Assembly (NCBI RefSeq): GCF_018294505.1
Contig: NC_057795.1
Location: 229,504,643-229,568,642 of the forward strand
Source: Triticum aestivum
Taxonomy: Eukaryota; Streptophyta; Magnoliopsida; Poales; Poaceae
Length of the DNA: 64,000 bases
Reading direction: 5' to 3'
Below the pieces are notes generated by a model that was not told the origin of the DNA, ran no database searches, and worked only from the letters and a program-made list of their open reading frames with translations. Both the position numbers and the translations under genes were made by a program. Shown here one piece after another: positions 22,123 to 34,562 of this stretch. Within the stretch, counting starts at the first letter, position 1. Each line of letters starts with the position of its first letter.

Positions 22123-23270
22123 CTACATGAGCACTGCTCCAAGTCCTCGACGTGAAGCGTCGCAATACACCTCATAATCTTTAGTCTGATCTGGCAGAAT
22201 TAACACTGGTGAGGTAACCAAACATTTCTTCAACTCCTGGAAACTAGCCTCACACTCCTCAGTCCATATGAACTTGGTATCCTTCTTCAACAATTCCGTC
22301 ATAGGTTTTGCAATCTTTGAGAAGTTCTCAATAAATCTCCGGTAGTATCCTGCGAGTCCAAGGAAACTCCAGATCTCTCCAACTGTTGTTGGTGCTTCCC
22401 AATTGGTCACAGTGATAACCTTAGTAGGGTCTACTGCTATACCTTCTCCGGATATAACATGTCCCAGAAATCCTACTTCCTTCAACCAAAACTCACATTT
22501 GCTGAACTTGGCATATAACTGATGTTCTCTGAGCTTCTCCAGTACCAATCGCAAATGTTCCTTATGTTCATCTTCATTCTTTGAGTAAACCAAAATATCA
22601 TCAATGAACACTACGACAAACATACCCAAAAACTCCATAAACACCTTGTTCATTATGTTCATAAAATAGGCAGGTGCGTTAGTCAGACCAAATGACATAA
22701 CGGTATACTCATACATCCCATATCTTGTGGTGAATGTTGTCTTAGGTATATCCTGCTCTCGAATCTTCAACTGATGGTATCCTGATCGCAAATCGATCTT
22801 GGAAAATACTTTAGCTCCTTGCAACCGATCAAACAGATCATTTATCATCGGTAGTGGGTACTTGTTCTAGATCGTTACATCGTTCAATCCACGATAATCA
22901 ACAACCATCTTAACGACCCATCCTTCTTTTCCACTAGAAGTACAGGTGATCCCCAAGGCGAAGAACTTGGGCGAATGTAACCTTTATCCAGTAACTCCTT
23001 AATCTGCTTCTTAATCTCCACCAAATCCTTTGCGGGCATCCTGTATGGTCTCTTCGATATTGGCCATGTGCCTGGCAAAAGCTCAATCAAAAACTCAATA
23101 TCTCGATCCGGTGGCATGCCTGGCAACTCTTCTGGAAATACATTAGGGAAATCCTTTACCACTGGTACTTCCTCTTGCACAACTCCTGATAAGGAATTTA
23201 CTTGCGCCCTATTTGGCGCATGCCGGGATACATACTTGATCCTTCTTCCTTCCGACGTTGTAAGCAAAAT
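22123..23270 (-). pseudogene. Chromovirus reverse transcriptase
   Basis: From the N-terminal side: PYRMPAKDLVEIKKQIKELL and GYIRPSSSPWGSPVLLVEKK, then a one-base deletion near 22912 and a TAG at about 22868-22870, then [33 protein letters not shown], catalytic FIDD at about 22600 ([13 protein letters not shown]), and [21 protein letters not shown]. These are in-order Gypsy RT blocks. The C-terminal stop at 22123-22125 is TAG where a CAG is expected. At least three lesions, so no active enzyme. Confidence 0.93.
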
Positions 23271-23274
23271 TGTC

Positions 23275-23628
23275 TTACTGGCACAATCGATGTTTCCTCC
23301 ATACATCAACAGCCAATCCATTCCAAGAATTATGTCCAATCCTGGATTCCAGAATAATTAAATCCGTTGAAAAAATATGGCTTCCTATGCTTAAAGGAAC
23401 TTGAAAACATCCTTGACTGGCCATATACTCCGCTCTTGGTGAGCTTACTATCATAGGTGTTTTAAGAATCCTAGTAGGCAGGCTATACTTATCCACAAAA
23501 CCCCTTGATATGTATGAATGCGATGCACCAGTATCAAAAAGAACAAGTGCAGTAAATAACTTAACCAAAAACTTACCTATTACTGCATCTGGCTGAGCCT
23601 CAACATCCTCCACGCTAACATGGTTCAC
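23275..23628 (-). pseudogene. Chromovirus aspartic protease
   Basis: ALVLFDTGASHSYISRGF holds the DTG active site, and the frame ends with the DIILGMDWL-type patch in the overlapping frame at about 23320-23339. A frame change occurs near 23340-23350, so protease and RT are no longer in one frame. It would mature the polyprotein. Confidence 0.88.
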
Positions 23629-24621
23629 TTGTCCCCTATTGAAAGGGTTCGGCTTCTTTCCAGAGCTTCCATTGCCATTCTGGCCATCAGGACATTCATT
23701 GGCATAATGTCCGGTCTTCTGACACTTAAAGCAGGTGATTTGACTCAGGTCTCTCTTGGTTGGGGTTGATGGGGTGGTACGGTTCTGGCCATTTCTTCCT
23801 CCATTCCCATTACCATTCTTGGGGCCATTATGGTTGTGCGAGATGCCTCCTCCATGGGTATGCTGAAAATTAACACCCAGTTTAGGGGTAAAATGGGGCT
23901 TCTGCTGGGCTCCAGAATTGTACTTCCCCTGTCCATACTTCCTCTTGCGGTTTTCAATTTGCTACTGCTTCCCCTCAATCATAAGAGCACGATCTACCAA
24001 CTCCTGGTAGTTATTGAAGCTTGCTACCATCAAATGCATACTCAGCTCGTCATTCAGTCCTTCTAGAAACTTCTCCTGCTTAGCTGCATCCGTAGCAACG
24101 TCATCTGGGGCATAACGTGCTAGCTTACTAAAGTCATCCACATACTGGCCAACTGTCCGTCCTCCTTGGCGCAAGTTGCGAAACTCACGCTTCTTCATGG
24201 CCATAGCTCCTGCTGAAACATGGGCAGTATGGAAAGCTTGCTGAAACTGATCCCATGTGACAGTGTCTACAGGGTAAGTGGCTGTAAAATTCTCCCACCA
24301 TGCTGCTGCGGGTCCTTCAAGCTGATGTGCGGCAAATTTCACCTTTTCCCCATCTGTACATCCTAAAGTGGTCAACTCCCTTCCTATCTTGTGGAGCCAA
24401 TCATCTGCCACTACCGGCTCGGTGCTACTGGAAAACACCGGCGGATTCAGCCTAAGAAAACGGGTCAAATGGTCAGCAGGTGGTGGTGGTGGTGGGTTGT
24501 TGTTGTTGTTGTTGTTGTTGTTCTGGTTCTGGACTAGCAACTGCATCAATGCATTCTGCTGCTGGATCACCTGAGTGATCTCCGGTGGGAAGACAAATTC
24601 GTTGTCACGTCTCGGAGGCAT
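23629..24621 (-). pseudogene. Chromovirus gag with zinc knuckle
   Basis: ATG at 24619-24621 (MPPRRDNEFVFPPEI). A polyasparagine/proline stretch at about residues 30-45 is followed by the Retrotrans_gag domain (LTTLGCTDGEKVKFAAHQLE, WENFTATYPVDTVTWDQFQ, REFRNLRQGGRTVGQYVDDF). A TAG at 23962-23964 interrupts it. Beyond it the Gly/Asn-rich nucleocapsid part leads to a CX2CX4HX4C zinc knuckle (CFKCQKTGHYANEC, 23692-23733). Gag packages the RNA in particles. The stop sits at a CAG-type glutamine run. Confidence 0.9.
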
Positions 24622-24831
24622 CTGAGGGTTTATAGAAAAGACGAGAGTTAAGAATAAAATAAGGTCTAAAGAGGAAACACTACCCAAATGCACATGAGAC
24701 AAATGCACACAAAATCACTTCATTCAATCAAGCAAGAGCATACAAACGGTCTAGAAATATCGCAAAAGTGTGTGGACTATGCTATGTACATGGTGGAACT
24801 TTACTACTGTTATGGTGGTCAACTAGAAAAA

Positions 24832-25560
24832 CTACTCCGATGAAGACTCCATAATATCCGCTCCAGCTTCATCAACATAGTCATCATCACTATTGTCGGG
24901 ATCCGAGTCGATGTCGTCGATGATGATATAATTATCCGGACAAGTGGAATCGTCATCTTCTCTTTTGGGTGCTGAACCTCCCATGAATACTCCAATCTTC
25001 TCCTTAAGGTCGTCGTTCTGTCTCACTAGAGCGACGATCTCCTCCATGTAGTCTTTACGCGTAGCCTTGAGTTCTTCTTCTAGCTCCTTGATCTTGGTCA
25101 TAGCCTTCTGTAGATCCTCCATACCTGCACACATCTGGTTCTCTTGGCGTCGGATGTGCTGGTTTAATTCCTGGATATAAGCTGCGATTGATCTACCCCT
25201 CCTGGTGCTGATCATCTCCCATTGCTCATCTCAGCGCCCACAAATCTGATAGATAGTATTCTTGAGATCATGTTGGTAAACTTCTCCAATTCGTCCCATG
25301 GCGATGTGGGCTGCCATGCTCTTTCCTAGACTCCAGGTTGGTGCATCAAAAGAAAACTCTATGGGCTCCGTGACTGGTGCAAATGTCCTTCCTGGGATTT
25401 GAACTTGAAACATCCAGCGCTCCTCTTCGGGTAGAAAGGCGTTGTAGGTCCCGGTGAAGCTTGGTACTCCTATGTTCAGGTATCTAGTGACTTCCTTCAG
25501 GTGACGACCAAAGGGTGTATCTTCATCCGGTAGTGTGAACTTGTTCCTTGCATCCGCCAT
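24832..25560 (-). pseudogene. Extra sense ORF upstream of gag in the chromovirus
   Basis: Two frames in the same register (25560-25231 and 25215-24832) are separated only by one TGA at 25231-25233, and together give about 242 codons. The first part (MADARNKFTLPDEDTPFGRH..., ERWMFQVQIPGRTFAPVTEP, WSLGKSMAAHIAMGRIGEVY) looks globular. The second is coiled-coil-like (IAAYIQELNQHIRRQENQM, MTKIKELEEELKATRKD) with an acidic tail. It lies between PBS and gag on the coding strand and is not a known gag, protease or pol domain. I recall similar frames in other grass Gypsy repeats. Function unknown. Confidence 0.65.
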
Positions 25561-25655
25561 CCTAAAAGAATAGAAAAGATGAGGAGTCAGAAATGAGAAG
25601 AAAGAGGAGTGATCTAGGGCTTTAGCTTAGTGGCCGTGTCCTACAGTCGGCGTGT

Positions 25656-25667
25656 GCTCTGATACCA
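25656..25667 (-). other. Primer-binding site (initiator Met tRNA) of the chromovirus
   Basis: The complement reads TGGTATCAGAGC, 4 bases inside the 5' LTR end. Confidence 0.92.
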
Positions 25668-25671
25668 TCTT

Positions 25672-28304
25672 TGTAGCGACCAGACCTCAAACAGTCTGAT
25701 CTCTATGCTCAGGTGTCATCCCTGGATCAGTAATGCTGACACCACACAGTACTTGGAGGATTTATAACAGAGTAGCAATCACACACTTATTACATAGAAT
25801 GTCTCAAAAGAGAATTTATAAATATAAATATGGCTTAAGGCCATCTAACAATGATAACAGTGGAAGACTTGGAAGATAAGCGAGTCCATCAACTCCAACG
25901 ACATCACTGAGTATAGAACCACGACCTAAAAGCACCTTACTCGTCGTTTGAAAAATCTGCAACATGAAACGTTGCAGCCCGAAAACGGGTCAGCACATGG
26001 AATATGCTGGCAATGTAACACATAGAGAATAATGATGGAATAAACTATACTACATGCATATATGGCTGGTGGAAAGCTCTATGGTTACAATTTTGCGTAA
26101 AGCCAATTTTTTTCCCTACTGCAAAGGAATAAATTTTAGTTAACTAACATGGTGGTTGTGAAACATTGAGAATGGTTGACAGCATCCTCAATCCCAATTA
26201 AAAGTAATCATCATTAAAACCCAACAATATTAGTTTAGAAGTAACATGATGAGATTCACATGATATCCAAGTACTAGATACTCAAAACGTCCATAACCGG
26301 GGACACGGCTAATCATGATTAGTTTATACACTCTGCAGAGGTTTGCACACTTTTCCCCACAAGACTCGATCGCCTCCGTTTGACTTCTCGCACTACATGA
26401 TGTTTGAGAAACGGATGACCGAGACATAGTCTTTCAGAAGTGCTAGCACCTTACTAAGGGTAGACCGGTACACCTACTTTCCCCTACATCTGCTAGCCTA
26501 CCGTAAGAGTTCGCACAACTTAATCAACTATGCCAGAGCCCATAATAGCTTGTGGCTGCACACGAAAGTTTCTAACATGAATAATCTTATGATCCCTTTG
26601 AGCCTGAGTGGCGGTCCAAAACAAACAGGCAATCCTGGAATACCCAGGTACCTCAATCCACCCAGATGTGTATTAAAGTTGCCACCTTAAATAAACCTTT
26701 AATTAACAATCTCACATCTGTCATGGATACCCTCACCCAATCCACATCTACTAGCATAGCATGGCAATATAAGCAAACGTAGAAATAGCTCCCAAGGGTT
26801 TGATATTAAAACAGGTAATAGGTACTACCTCATCTACTTCCCATCCCACAATTTATTTAGATCCTAATCATGCAATGTTTGAGGATTGATCTAATGCAAT
26901 AAAACTGGGTAGTAGAGAAGATATGATCAACGTGTTACTTGCCTTGCTGATGATCCGCGAAACCTAGAGACTCGAAGTTACAGGCGGCGCACTCCGGGTA
27001 TTCTATCGCAGACAAACAAACAAGCATACAATAAGTACTCATCTAATGCACGGGTAAAACTCAAATAAAAGATCTAACCAGAAAGTTCAACTTAAGAACT
27101 CCGGTTGGCAAAAAGAATCAAATCAAACGAAACAACGAAAGTCAAACGGCGATAGAAAACAACTTCGTTTTACTAATCTGGATCTAAGTCAAATTTTACA
27201 GAAGCAAAAACTTGTTTAAGTTGGTTATTCGGAAAGAGGGTTTTGAGACGAAACTCCAGGCGCTTGAATCGCGTGATTCCGATAGACGAGCGAAAAGTTA
27301 TACTAAAATGAAAATCGGATCAGAAATCGCGATCAGAAAAATCGCGGAATAAATCTGAGAAAAAGAAAAACGACGAACAGCTTAACGAACGAACGTTCGT
27401 TAACTAGATCTAAACGACGAATACGTTTGTTAAAACGAATGGACGAACGAACGTTCGCTGTTTAACCTAAACCAAAAAAACCGATCTAAAATAATAAAAA
27501 AACGGAAACTAAAATAACTGACAAAAAACCGACGGAAAAACCGAACGGTTTTCGAGAAAAACCGGCGGCGCAGAAAACGAGGCACCTCGGGCGGGGGGTC
27601 ACGACGGCTTCTGGCGGCGGCGGCGGCGGATCGGGCGGCGGCGGCGGCGCAGGTCGGGTGCGACGGCAGCGGATCGGGCCGGCTAGGGTTAGGGTTCGTG
27701 GGCGCGGGTGGGCTGGCGGTGGTGGCTGGTGGGCTGGGGCGGCTCGGGCAGAGGCTATTTAAAGGCTGCCCCGGGCGGAGTCCCGCTCGGGTACGGCCCG
27801 AAGTCTGTTCGCGTTTTGTTTAAATAATTCCGCGCAGAAAAACAAATAAAAGAAATACTAAACGGACTCCAAAAATCCCGAATAAATTTTCCCCGGCTTC
27901 TAAAATCAAGCTGGACAAGATGAACATTTATTTGGGCCTAAATGCAATTTTGGAAAACGCACATTTTTCCTAAATTCAAATAAAAGGGCGAAAAACTCCA
28001 AAATAAAATCTTATTTGATTTTATTATTAAATCCTCAATATTTCTTTATTTTGGGAAAGTCATTTTATTCCCTCTCTCATATTTTTGTAATAGAAATAGT
28101 TGATGATAAAATAATTAAAATGAAATGATCCTATTCCCAAAATTTGAGAAAAACTCAAATATGAAAATAACAAAATCCCCAACTCTCTCCGTGGGTCCTT
28201 GAGTTGCGTAGAATTTCTAGGATCAAAACCAAAAGAAAATAAAATATGATATGCATTGATGATCTGATGTATAACATACCAAATTGAAAATTTGGGATGT
28301 TACA
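25672..28304 (-). repeat. 5' LTR of the chromovirus
   Basis: 2633 bp, TGTAGCGACC at its inner end and GGGATGTTACA at its outer end. It differs from 1-2622 at about 2-4% of sampled sites, with small indels and stronger changes in the GC-rich block (27570-27790). Confidence 0.94.
27755..27764 (-). promoter_or_regulatory. TATA-like box of the chromovirus LTR
   Basis: On the minus strand the sequence is CTTTAAATAG within a GC-rich context. The same word is in the other LTR at about 2075-2084. Confidence 0.45.
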
Positions 28305-29927
28305 TCCTCCCACCTCCCACGACGCGTTGCAGGGGCGGTCGCCGGCAGAAGGCAGAGCGTCGGCAACATCCACCTCTGCCCCATGCTGCTCCTCCTCATC
28401 GCTTGACCATCTCCTTGGGCACCCTGTACCTCGATGTCGAGCACTTCCCTCCTTGAGAGATCAGACAGACAAGGCGCTCCTGCCACCTTCTTCCCTGTGG
28501 ATCCAGCTCTTGTTCCCCGCTGACAGCAGGAGACATGAGGTCACCTCCGGCACTGCTGGTGGCGTGAAGGCCGTCAAGTGGTAAATTTCTGACCCTTGTA
28601 ACCTTAGGTCCTACTACAAAGCAGAAAGGATCCCTATAAGTTAGTTAATAGCACCATGTTATGCCTCTTGTGCTGCAAGACTGCTAGTTCTTCACCTAAA
28701 AAATATATGTTTCGCTTGGCATGCTTTGTGGATGTGGTATTACATGATATCAGTCCCAAAAAAGTATAATTTCTTCTACTCAATTTTCTCTAGTATGTAT
28801 GTTCTAGAGATGATGCATGTTTGTTTGCTTTTTATCATGATATATAGAAAGATGTTGGTAGCTCTAGTACCTATACTACAAGAGTTCATTGACAAAAAAT
28901 ATATTAGTTCAATACATAGTTGGAAAAAAGTTCAATACTCAGTGTTATCGGCCTATCCTTACATTAGCTAGTCTTCACCATGTTCAGATAGTGCCTAGAA
29001 AGAAGTTAACTCATGCACTTCCATAAAACTATATACTGATAAATCAGAAATCATGCATTTCCGTAAATTCTGTAAGTTTCGTGTGTGTGCTTCTACAAAT
29101 CTAAAATACTTTTCCAATCATACTAGTACTAATGCAATCACATAAAAAAGTTAAAGAAAAATTCTATAAGTTTAGTGCATGTGCTGCTACAAATCTTAAC
29201 TTCTTGTTCAGTCATTCTAGTACTGATCAAGATCGAGTTGACTGTAATAATGTAGTCGATTCCTGAGACCCTTACTAGTCCTATATATAGAAGTTGTGCC
29301 TGATAGCCATACCTGACTTTTCTCTTTGTTGCCTGCTTGTTTTTTGTAAAATTCTTTGAACTTATTTAGGTGATATATTTGGACCTTTGCCTCATCAGTA
29401 CAACAGCATGCTCCCCAGCCGGTCACGAAAAGAGCTGCGCGCAGGCCACCCTATGCTCCATCCTCGATCCGCCTCATTCATCTCCCTCTCATCCTCTCTC
29501 TGCTCCGTATGTGTGTGTGCAGGGAGTGGGAGCAGATAGAGCAGGGTAGTGGGAGGCCCTTCCATGGTGAATACATAAGCATCTTCCATGGAGATTGTGA
29601 GCTTTGCTTGAGGATTTATCTTGTTGGTTTGTCCACTTTAGTTCGATATTATTCTGTAACTTCAGATATATCACATAAATAAGTAATGATTTGCCGCGAG
29701 TTTCTTTAGAATTTTGTAAGTTCAGATATATCACCTAAATATCATCAGTGCAAGTTTCAAAATTCTGTAAGTTCCTATATATCATAAAGAAAAATTGATG
29801 AGTTACCATCTGCTTTATATTCATGTTCTTTGCAACACAATTAGCAATGGGGTTGACTGAGAGTGATCCCTTAACCATTTCTTTGAAGGCCATGGTTTGC
29901 AATAATGCTAATGCTACTAGAAAGTAG

Positions 29928-30345
29928 CTAGAGGCCATGAAGCCTCTTAGCTTCTCCAATTAGCATGTTTGCCCAGTCCTGAAGCGCGTCCTCAAGCTCT
30001 TCGACGCTAACTGGGCGCCCATCAAGGACGAGAGCTACAGCATCCTTGTTGACACTATACTGGATGGCAAAAGCAATGAACCAATACCTACCACTACCCA
30101 TCATGTAAAAAATGCTACTTCCGTTTGTTTGGTAGCATTCCTTAATTACCACTTGATGCTCAGCCCTCGCCGCCTCCTATGCAGTACAATGCCACCCTTG
30201 TACAAGGTTCAAAGACCTTATACTGAGAAGGAAAGGAGATGCTATGGTTAGCAGCTTCCTCATGCCATCGCGGTATGGTGTGTGTCCCTTGTTCATCCTC
30301 TGCCATTCATTATAGTAACTAGCAGCAGCATAACCCCACCTGCAC
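29928..30345 (-). pseudogene. Possible captured or decayed gene fragment of unknown family
   Basis: On the minus strand, a frame at 30152-29928 reads VVIKECYQTNGSSIFYMMGS then AIQYSVNKDAVALVLDGRP and VEELEDALQDWANMLIGEAK, an amphipathic protein-like pattern. Upstream, at about 30345-30240, another stretch (WGYAAASYYNEWQRMNKGHT, PYRDGMRKLLTIAS) is in the same style but separated by a stop. The surrounding DNA is AT-rich and non-coding, and this patch is more balanced. No family recognised. It could be a gene piece carried by a transposon or a chance ORF. Confidence 0.3.
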
Positions 30346-33300
30346 ATTTTTTGTAAGTTCTACAAAATTTATAGCTTCAGTCCAACTATGTTGCTTCTGT
30401 GATTATCCGTACGTAGAAAATCACACTAAGAGTTGTTTTGTTCTCTTAATCTAAACACATTTTCTCTTTGAGCTTAAATGCATCTATTCTCTGAACATAA
30501 ACGGGGTGGTTCTCTGAACTTAAGTGTGTGTGTGTTCTGTATGTATTCTGTGAGTGTTAGAGAACAATGAGTGTTGCCTGTCAACTACTGGTTTGGCCAT
30601 TTTCAAATTTTCTCTTGGTTGAACTTTTGATAGAGCATCGGTTTGTTGTCAGTTCTAGTGCACTCAAGCATAAGGAGGGTTTGACCTGTTATAGATGGAT
30701 CGCTATAACTTAACTTATCATGTCCGTTCTAATGCGACCTTGAACAAAATACAGAAGTGCATGATCAAGTTTTCCATCAGTTCGCTTATAAAAAACAGGA
30801 AAGTGGTTGTGTAAAGAAAACCGGAGAACCAATGCCAGCTTAGAAGTTCAGTAGGTAACTCCACGCAAGTGCACTCGTTAGAAAATTTTGGGTTTCCTAT
30901 ATTTTATAGACTGCAGAAATTTTGAGTTTTCTATGTTTGAATGACTTAACATGTATGTATGTTATATTAAATTCCAGTGGAAAATTAGTTAAGTTCAGTA
31001 CAATTGGTACTATAAAATACAGTACAACAAGAAATTCTTTTGAGTGTTTTTACACAACCAATGATGTTGGTATTTCACTTCCAAGGATGCAGTACTGTGG
31101 TATAGCAATTTAGTAACTAGAAAGAAGATACACCAGTTCAAAAATACTTATCATAAGTAGTTAAGAGTTTATTTGTGGTGGTTAGCAATTCAGTAGCTAG
31201 AAAAAGGATATCAGTTCAAATATACTTGCCATAAGTATTTAAGAGTTTATTTGTGGTGGTTAAAAATGAAGCTATTTTGTTCTGAGGACAAGAACTACTA
31301 GAAGTTCAAATGTTGATGTGTTAAAAAAACTCCAGCTACTTTGTTTAAGCTTTCGATGTCTTAATTTCTGCACTTCTATATAGAATTTGGTGGCTTACTT
31401 TCATTAATTTTCTGCAGTTCTTAGGTTAGAAAAGGTATCAGTTGGCTTTGCAAATACTCTACCGGTGTACAAGTTCTTCTGTTTATTGGTGCAATTCAGT
31501 GCATATTACAGAAGAAAAAAAATAGGTGATGATGTGTTTGATGAAGAAAAATGAACAGAAGTTCACTGATTTTGGGAGTTGCCGCTCATGAACTAGATAA
31601 ATCCACATGATTTTGGGAGTTTTTTATGTTATACGTGTAACGTTTGATGAACAAAAAATTTCATTCAATTAGTTCAATTTCAAATTCTAGTTCAGTTTCA
31701 TTTCTTATTTTAATTTAGTCTAGTTTCTTATTTTAGTTTAGTTCAATATCTAGTTTTTGTTCAGTTCAATTCGTATTTTAGAAAAAAAATTGAATTGTTT
31801 CTTTATTAACATTATTCTATTGAACATCAAGGAGAAGATGCCTCATGGTAAAAGCATGTCAAGATTTCCTAAGTAGCCCGAGACCATCCTGTCCTCTATA
31901 CAGATTCAAAGATTAACACATCAATGGAAGTTTGTTCTCAAAACTGAAATTGTTGTGCATGTACTGATAGATTAGTTGTTAATTATTGGAGTGTTTCGTT
32001 CTTGTAGAATAAAAATCAGAATAAAAATATTATGTATGCATTGCTTCTTGGCCCAGCTAAGAGAACCCCCATGTTAAAAAGTATAAAAGCAGTTTTGAAG
32101 CAATTCCCAGAGTCTTTAGAAGCATTCATGGTTAAAAAGCAACGACTACCTCCTCCGTTCGAGTTGAGCACTGGTCATCGTCCAAATTGAGCACTAGGTG
32201 TCATCCAAGTTCAAAGAGGGTTGTATGCAAGTACAAAAGTTTGTTTTAGCGAGAAAATGCGGCGTTTTGACAATATTCTATATGATTCATTTGTTCAACC
32301 TTAGAACTTGGCGATATTCAGCCTATTTTTTATGAAGGCACACATGAAGTCATGTGCAATGGTTATACCCCTAGTGTTTCAAAGATTTGTATCTCGTTTC
32401 TTCGAATGTGTTGTGCGCCTGTTTGATGAGGTAAAACAAAGTGAAATAGTGAAAATGTCATTAAAGACACTTGGAAGTGCAACTGAAAAAAATAAATAAG
32501 TTCACATTCTTGTCAGGTAGGAAGTTTGGAGAAGAAAACATAAGTTTTTAAAAGAAGGGAATGGTAAAAATGTAAGTCCGTTCAACTATATAAACCATAA
32601 AGGTACGATGGTCATTACACCGTCAGTAAGGATAAGGATGAGAAAGAAAATTAAAAACTAAAACTAAAAGAACATTGAGTGATTATTTTTTAGGAAGAAC
32701 AAACTCTCTAGTACCATAAGTACCATAAAATTAAAATTAAAAAATGCATCAGTTCTTACTCAAGGGACAATAAATTTGCAAAAAAATTGTACTAGTAAAA
32801 GTTCAGAGGAAAAAAAGCAACTTAATAAATGGAAAAAACAACAAGTTTAGAACTACAAAAGTTGTACGTTCAAACATGACATCTTAGATAAATTCAAATG
32901 GTAAAAGTTCAAATTGCAAAATGCGAGAAGTTCAAAACATCATTGCAAAAAAATGAGTTCAAAAAAAGAAACACACAAAACATTTTCTTTAAAAAAATAT
33001 CATTCAGCTCAATGATATAAACCATGCAAGGTTGAGAACTTTTTTCAGAACCATTCAAAATTACTTCGTGAAAAATATCTCCTCAGTACAAACACACATA
33101 GAGATCAGTACGAGTACTATGTTTTTTCTGAGGGGAAAACAACACGAAGGGTCTCATCGTATTTGAAATTAGTCTTCACCAGTTGCGAATTTGAGAAAAC
33201 GTTCAACATGACTAAGTTTCACATTTTTTATAGCTTTGCATAGACGTAGAACTGAAATCTTTGACCTCTCTGAAAGTTTCACATTTGACAATTCTTTGTG

Positions 33301-33957
33301 AAATTTTGTTGCATACCTACCGCAAAAGTTTACCAAAATATGACCTGCCATTTTATAGCTCGTATGGTTCTCAGTCTCATGTCAAATACAATATTAAGTA
33401 ACTACTGTTAGCCCCTAATCAAATACTACTATGGTAGCTCCACTAGCAACAACATAGTGCAGGATAATTAATTAGCGACCGAATCTCCTCAACTCCCATT
33501 TCATGTTCCATTTTAGGTTCATGAATTTTGGAATAGTCCTTCCTGTAAATTACCCTTTAAGCACAGAAGATTCAGCTTGAGCTGCTCTTCAGATTCTGCC
33601 CTATGTTGCCAACTCTATGGTTCATGCTAGCAACACTAGCCTGGAACCTCGTCTTGGCATCTTACGTGAGATAAATGAACAAATTTAGGCATGCTGTGAG
33701 ATGGCCAAGATTCTTGTGCAGGCTCTAGTGCATGCAGAACTGGATGAACTTTCTCATATTGTGCAGAAAAGACAGAGCATAGAGACTGATCTTCGACAGA
33801 CGTCAAGGATGGGCATATGGGCAACATGGCTACAATTGCCGGCGACTGAGGTGAACCTAGACAGACGGTGTGGTGGTGTCCACTGCAAGGGGAAGGAGGA
33901 GGAGGAGAGCGGAACACGACGACTCCACCACCACCTTGACCTGACCCCCGGCGGGAA

Positions 33958-34343
33958 ATGGCAGCGCCCCCCTCTGCCCTGGAGCTCTCCCCCACCACGC
34001 AGGTAAGCCATCCTTGTGCCTTCGCTTGAGTTCTCTCCGCACATTTCTTGCTTGGTGTTGCTTGCAGGTGGTAGCTGCTCCGTCTGTGCTGCTAGCGCTG
34101 AGGCGGACACTGGTGTCGCGCGTGGCCGCCATCTCCTTCGCCCAGCTCCACGCGTGCTCTTGGGGCGCGTTGCGCCCTCTACGGCCGGAGCTTGCCACGG
34201 CACCTCCTCGCCCCAGTGCCACCCGCTGCAGGGCGCCTCTGCTCTGGCCTCACGCATGTACGCACCCACGCCACACTTCATACGAGCCCCAGCAGCAGTG
34301 TCACTTCCATCGCCCGCGCCCCGGCGCCCATCGCCATGGCTAG
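33958..34343 (+). other. Possible short spliced ORF in a GC-rich island
   Basis: ATG 33958 opens a 15-codon exon ending CAG at 34002, followed by GTAAGCC...TTGCTTGCAG (34003-34067), and the frame then stays open to 34343. The intron-like borders are good, but the predicted protein is Ala/Pro/Arg/His-rich and matches nothing I know. GC-rich DNA gives long open frames on both strands here, so this is weak. Confidence 0.22.
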
Positions 34344-34539
34344 GGTAGGGCCTGGGTTGCCAGGAGGGAGGCGGGTGGGTAGAGGGATCGACCACAAGCA
34401 GCTTGGTCGACAGCTGGAGTGGCCGGTTGAATGGGGAGAGAGTGGGATGGGGCTCCTATTTGCTCTTTTAATAAAAAAGGATCAGTTCAACGAAATGACA
34501 AAATCAGTACAACCGCTCGGATTCATCAGTTCAATAATA

Positions 34540-34562
34540 GTAACAGAATAATATTCTGTTAC
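34540..34562. repeat. Perfect 11-bp inverted repeat
   Basis: GTAACAGAATA, one spacer base, then TATTCTGTTAC. A further partial copy (AAACAGAATAG) follows at about 34567-34577. It may be the edge of a small transposon. Confidence 0.6.

Larger units (their letters stand above)
1..28304 (-). mobile_element. Ty3/Gypsy chromovirus (Tekay/Del-like), minus strand, split by a nested Copia element
   Basis: Two long near-identical terminal blocks (1-2622 and 25672-28304) bracket, on the minus strand, an extra ORF, gag with zinc knuckle, aspartic protease, RT, RNase H, integrase and a chromodomain-like tail. The order PR-RT-RH-IN defines Gypsy, and the chromodomain defines the chromovirus branch. The LTR reads TGTAACATCC...GTCGCTACA in element orientation. 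A primer-binding site matching initiator-Met tRNA lies next to the 5' LTR. About 40 bp of the 3' LTR and the left TSD lie outside the window. A Copia element occupies 4075-21668. The LTRs differ by roughly 2-4% by eye. Several stops and frameshifts make it non-functional. Confidence 0.95.
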
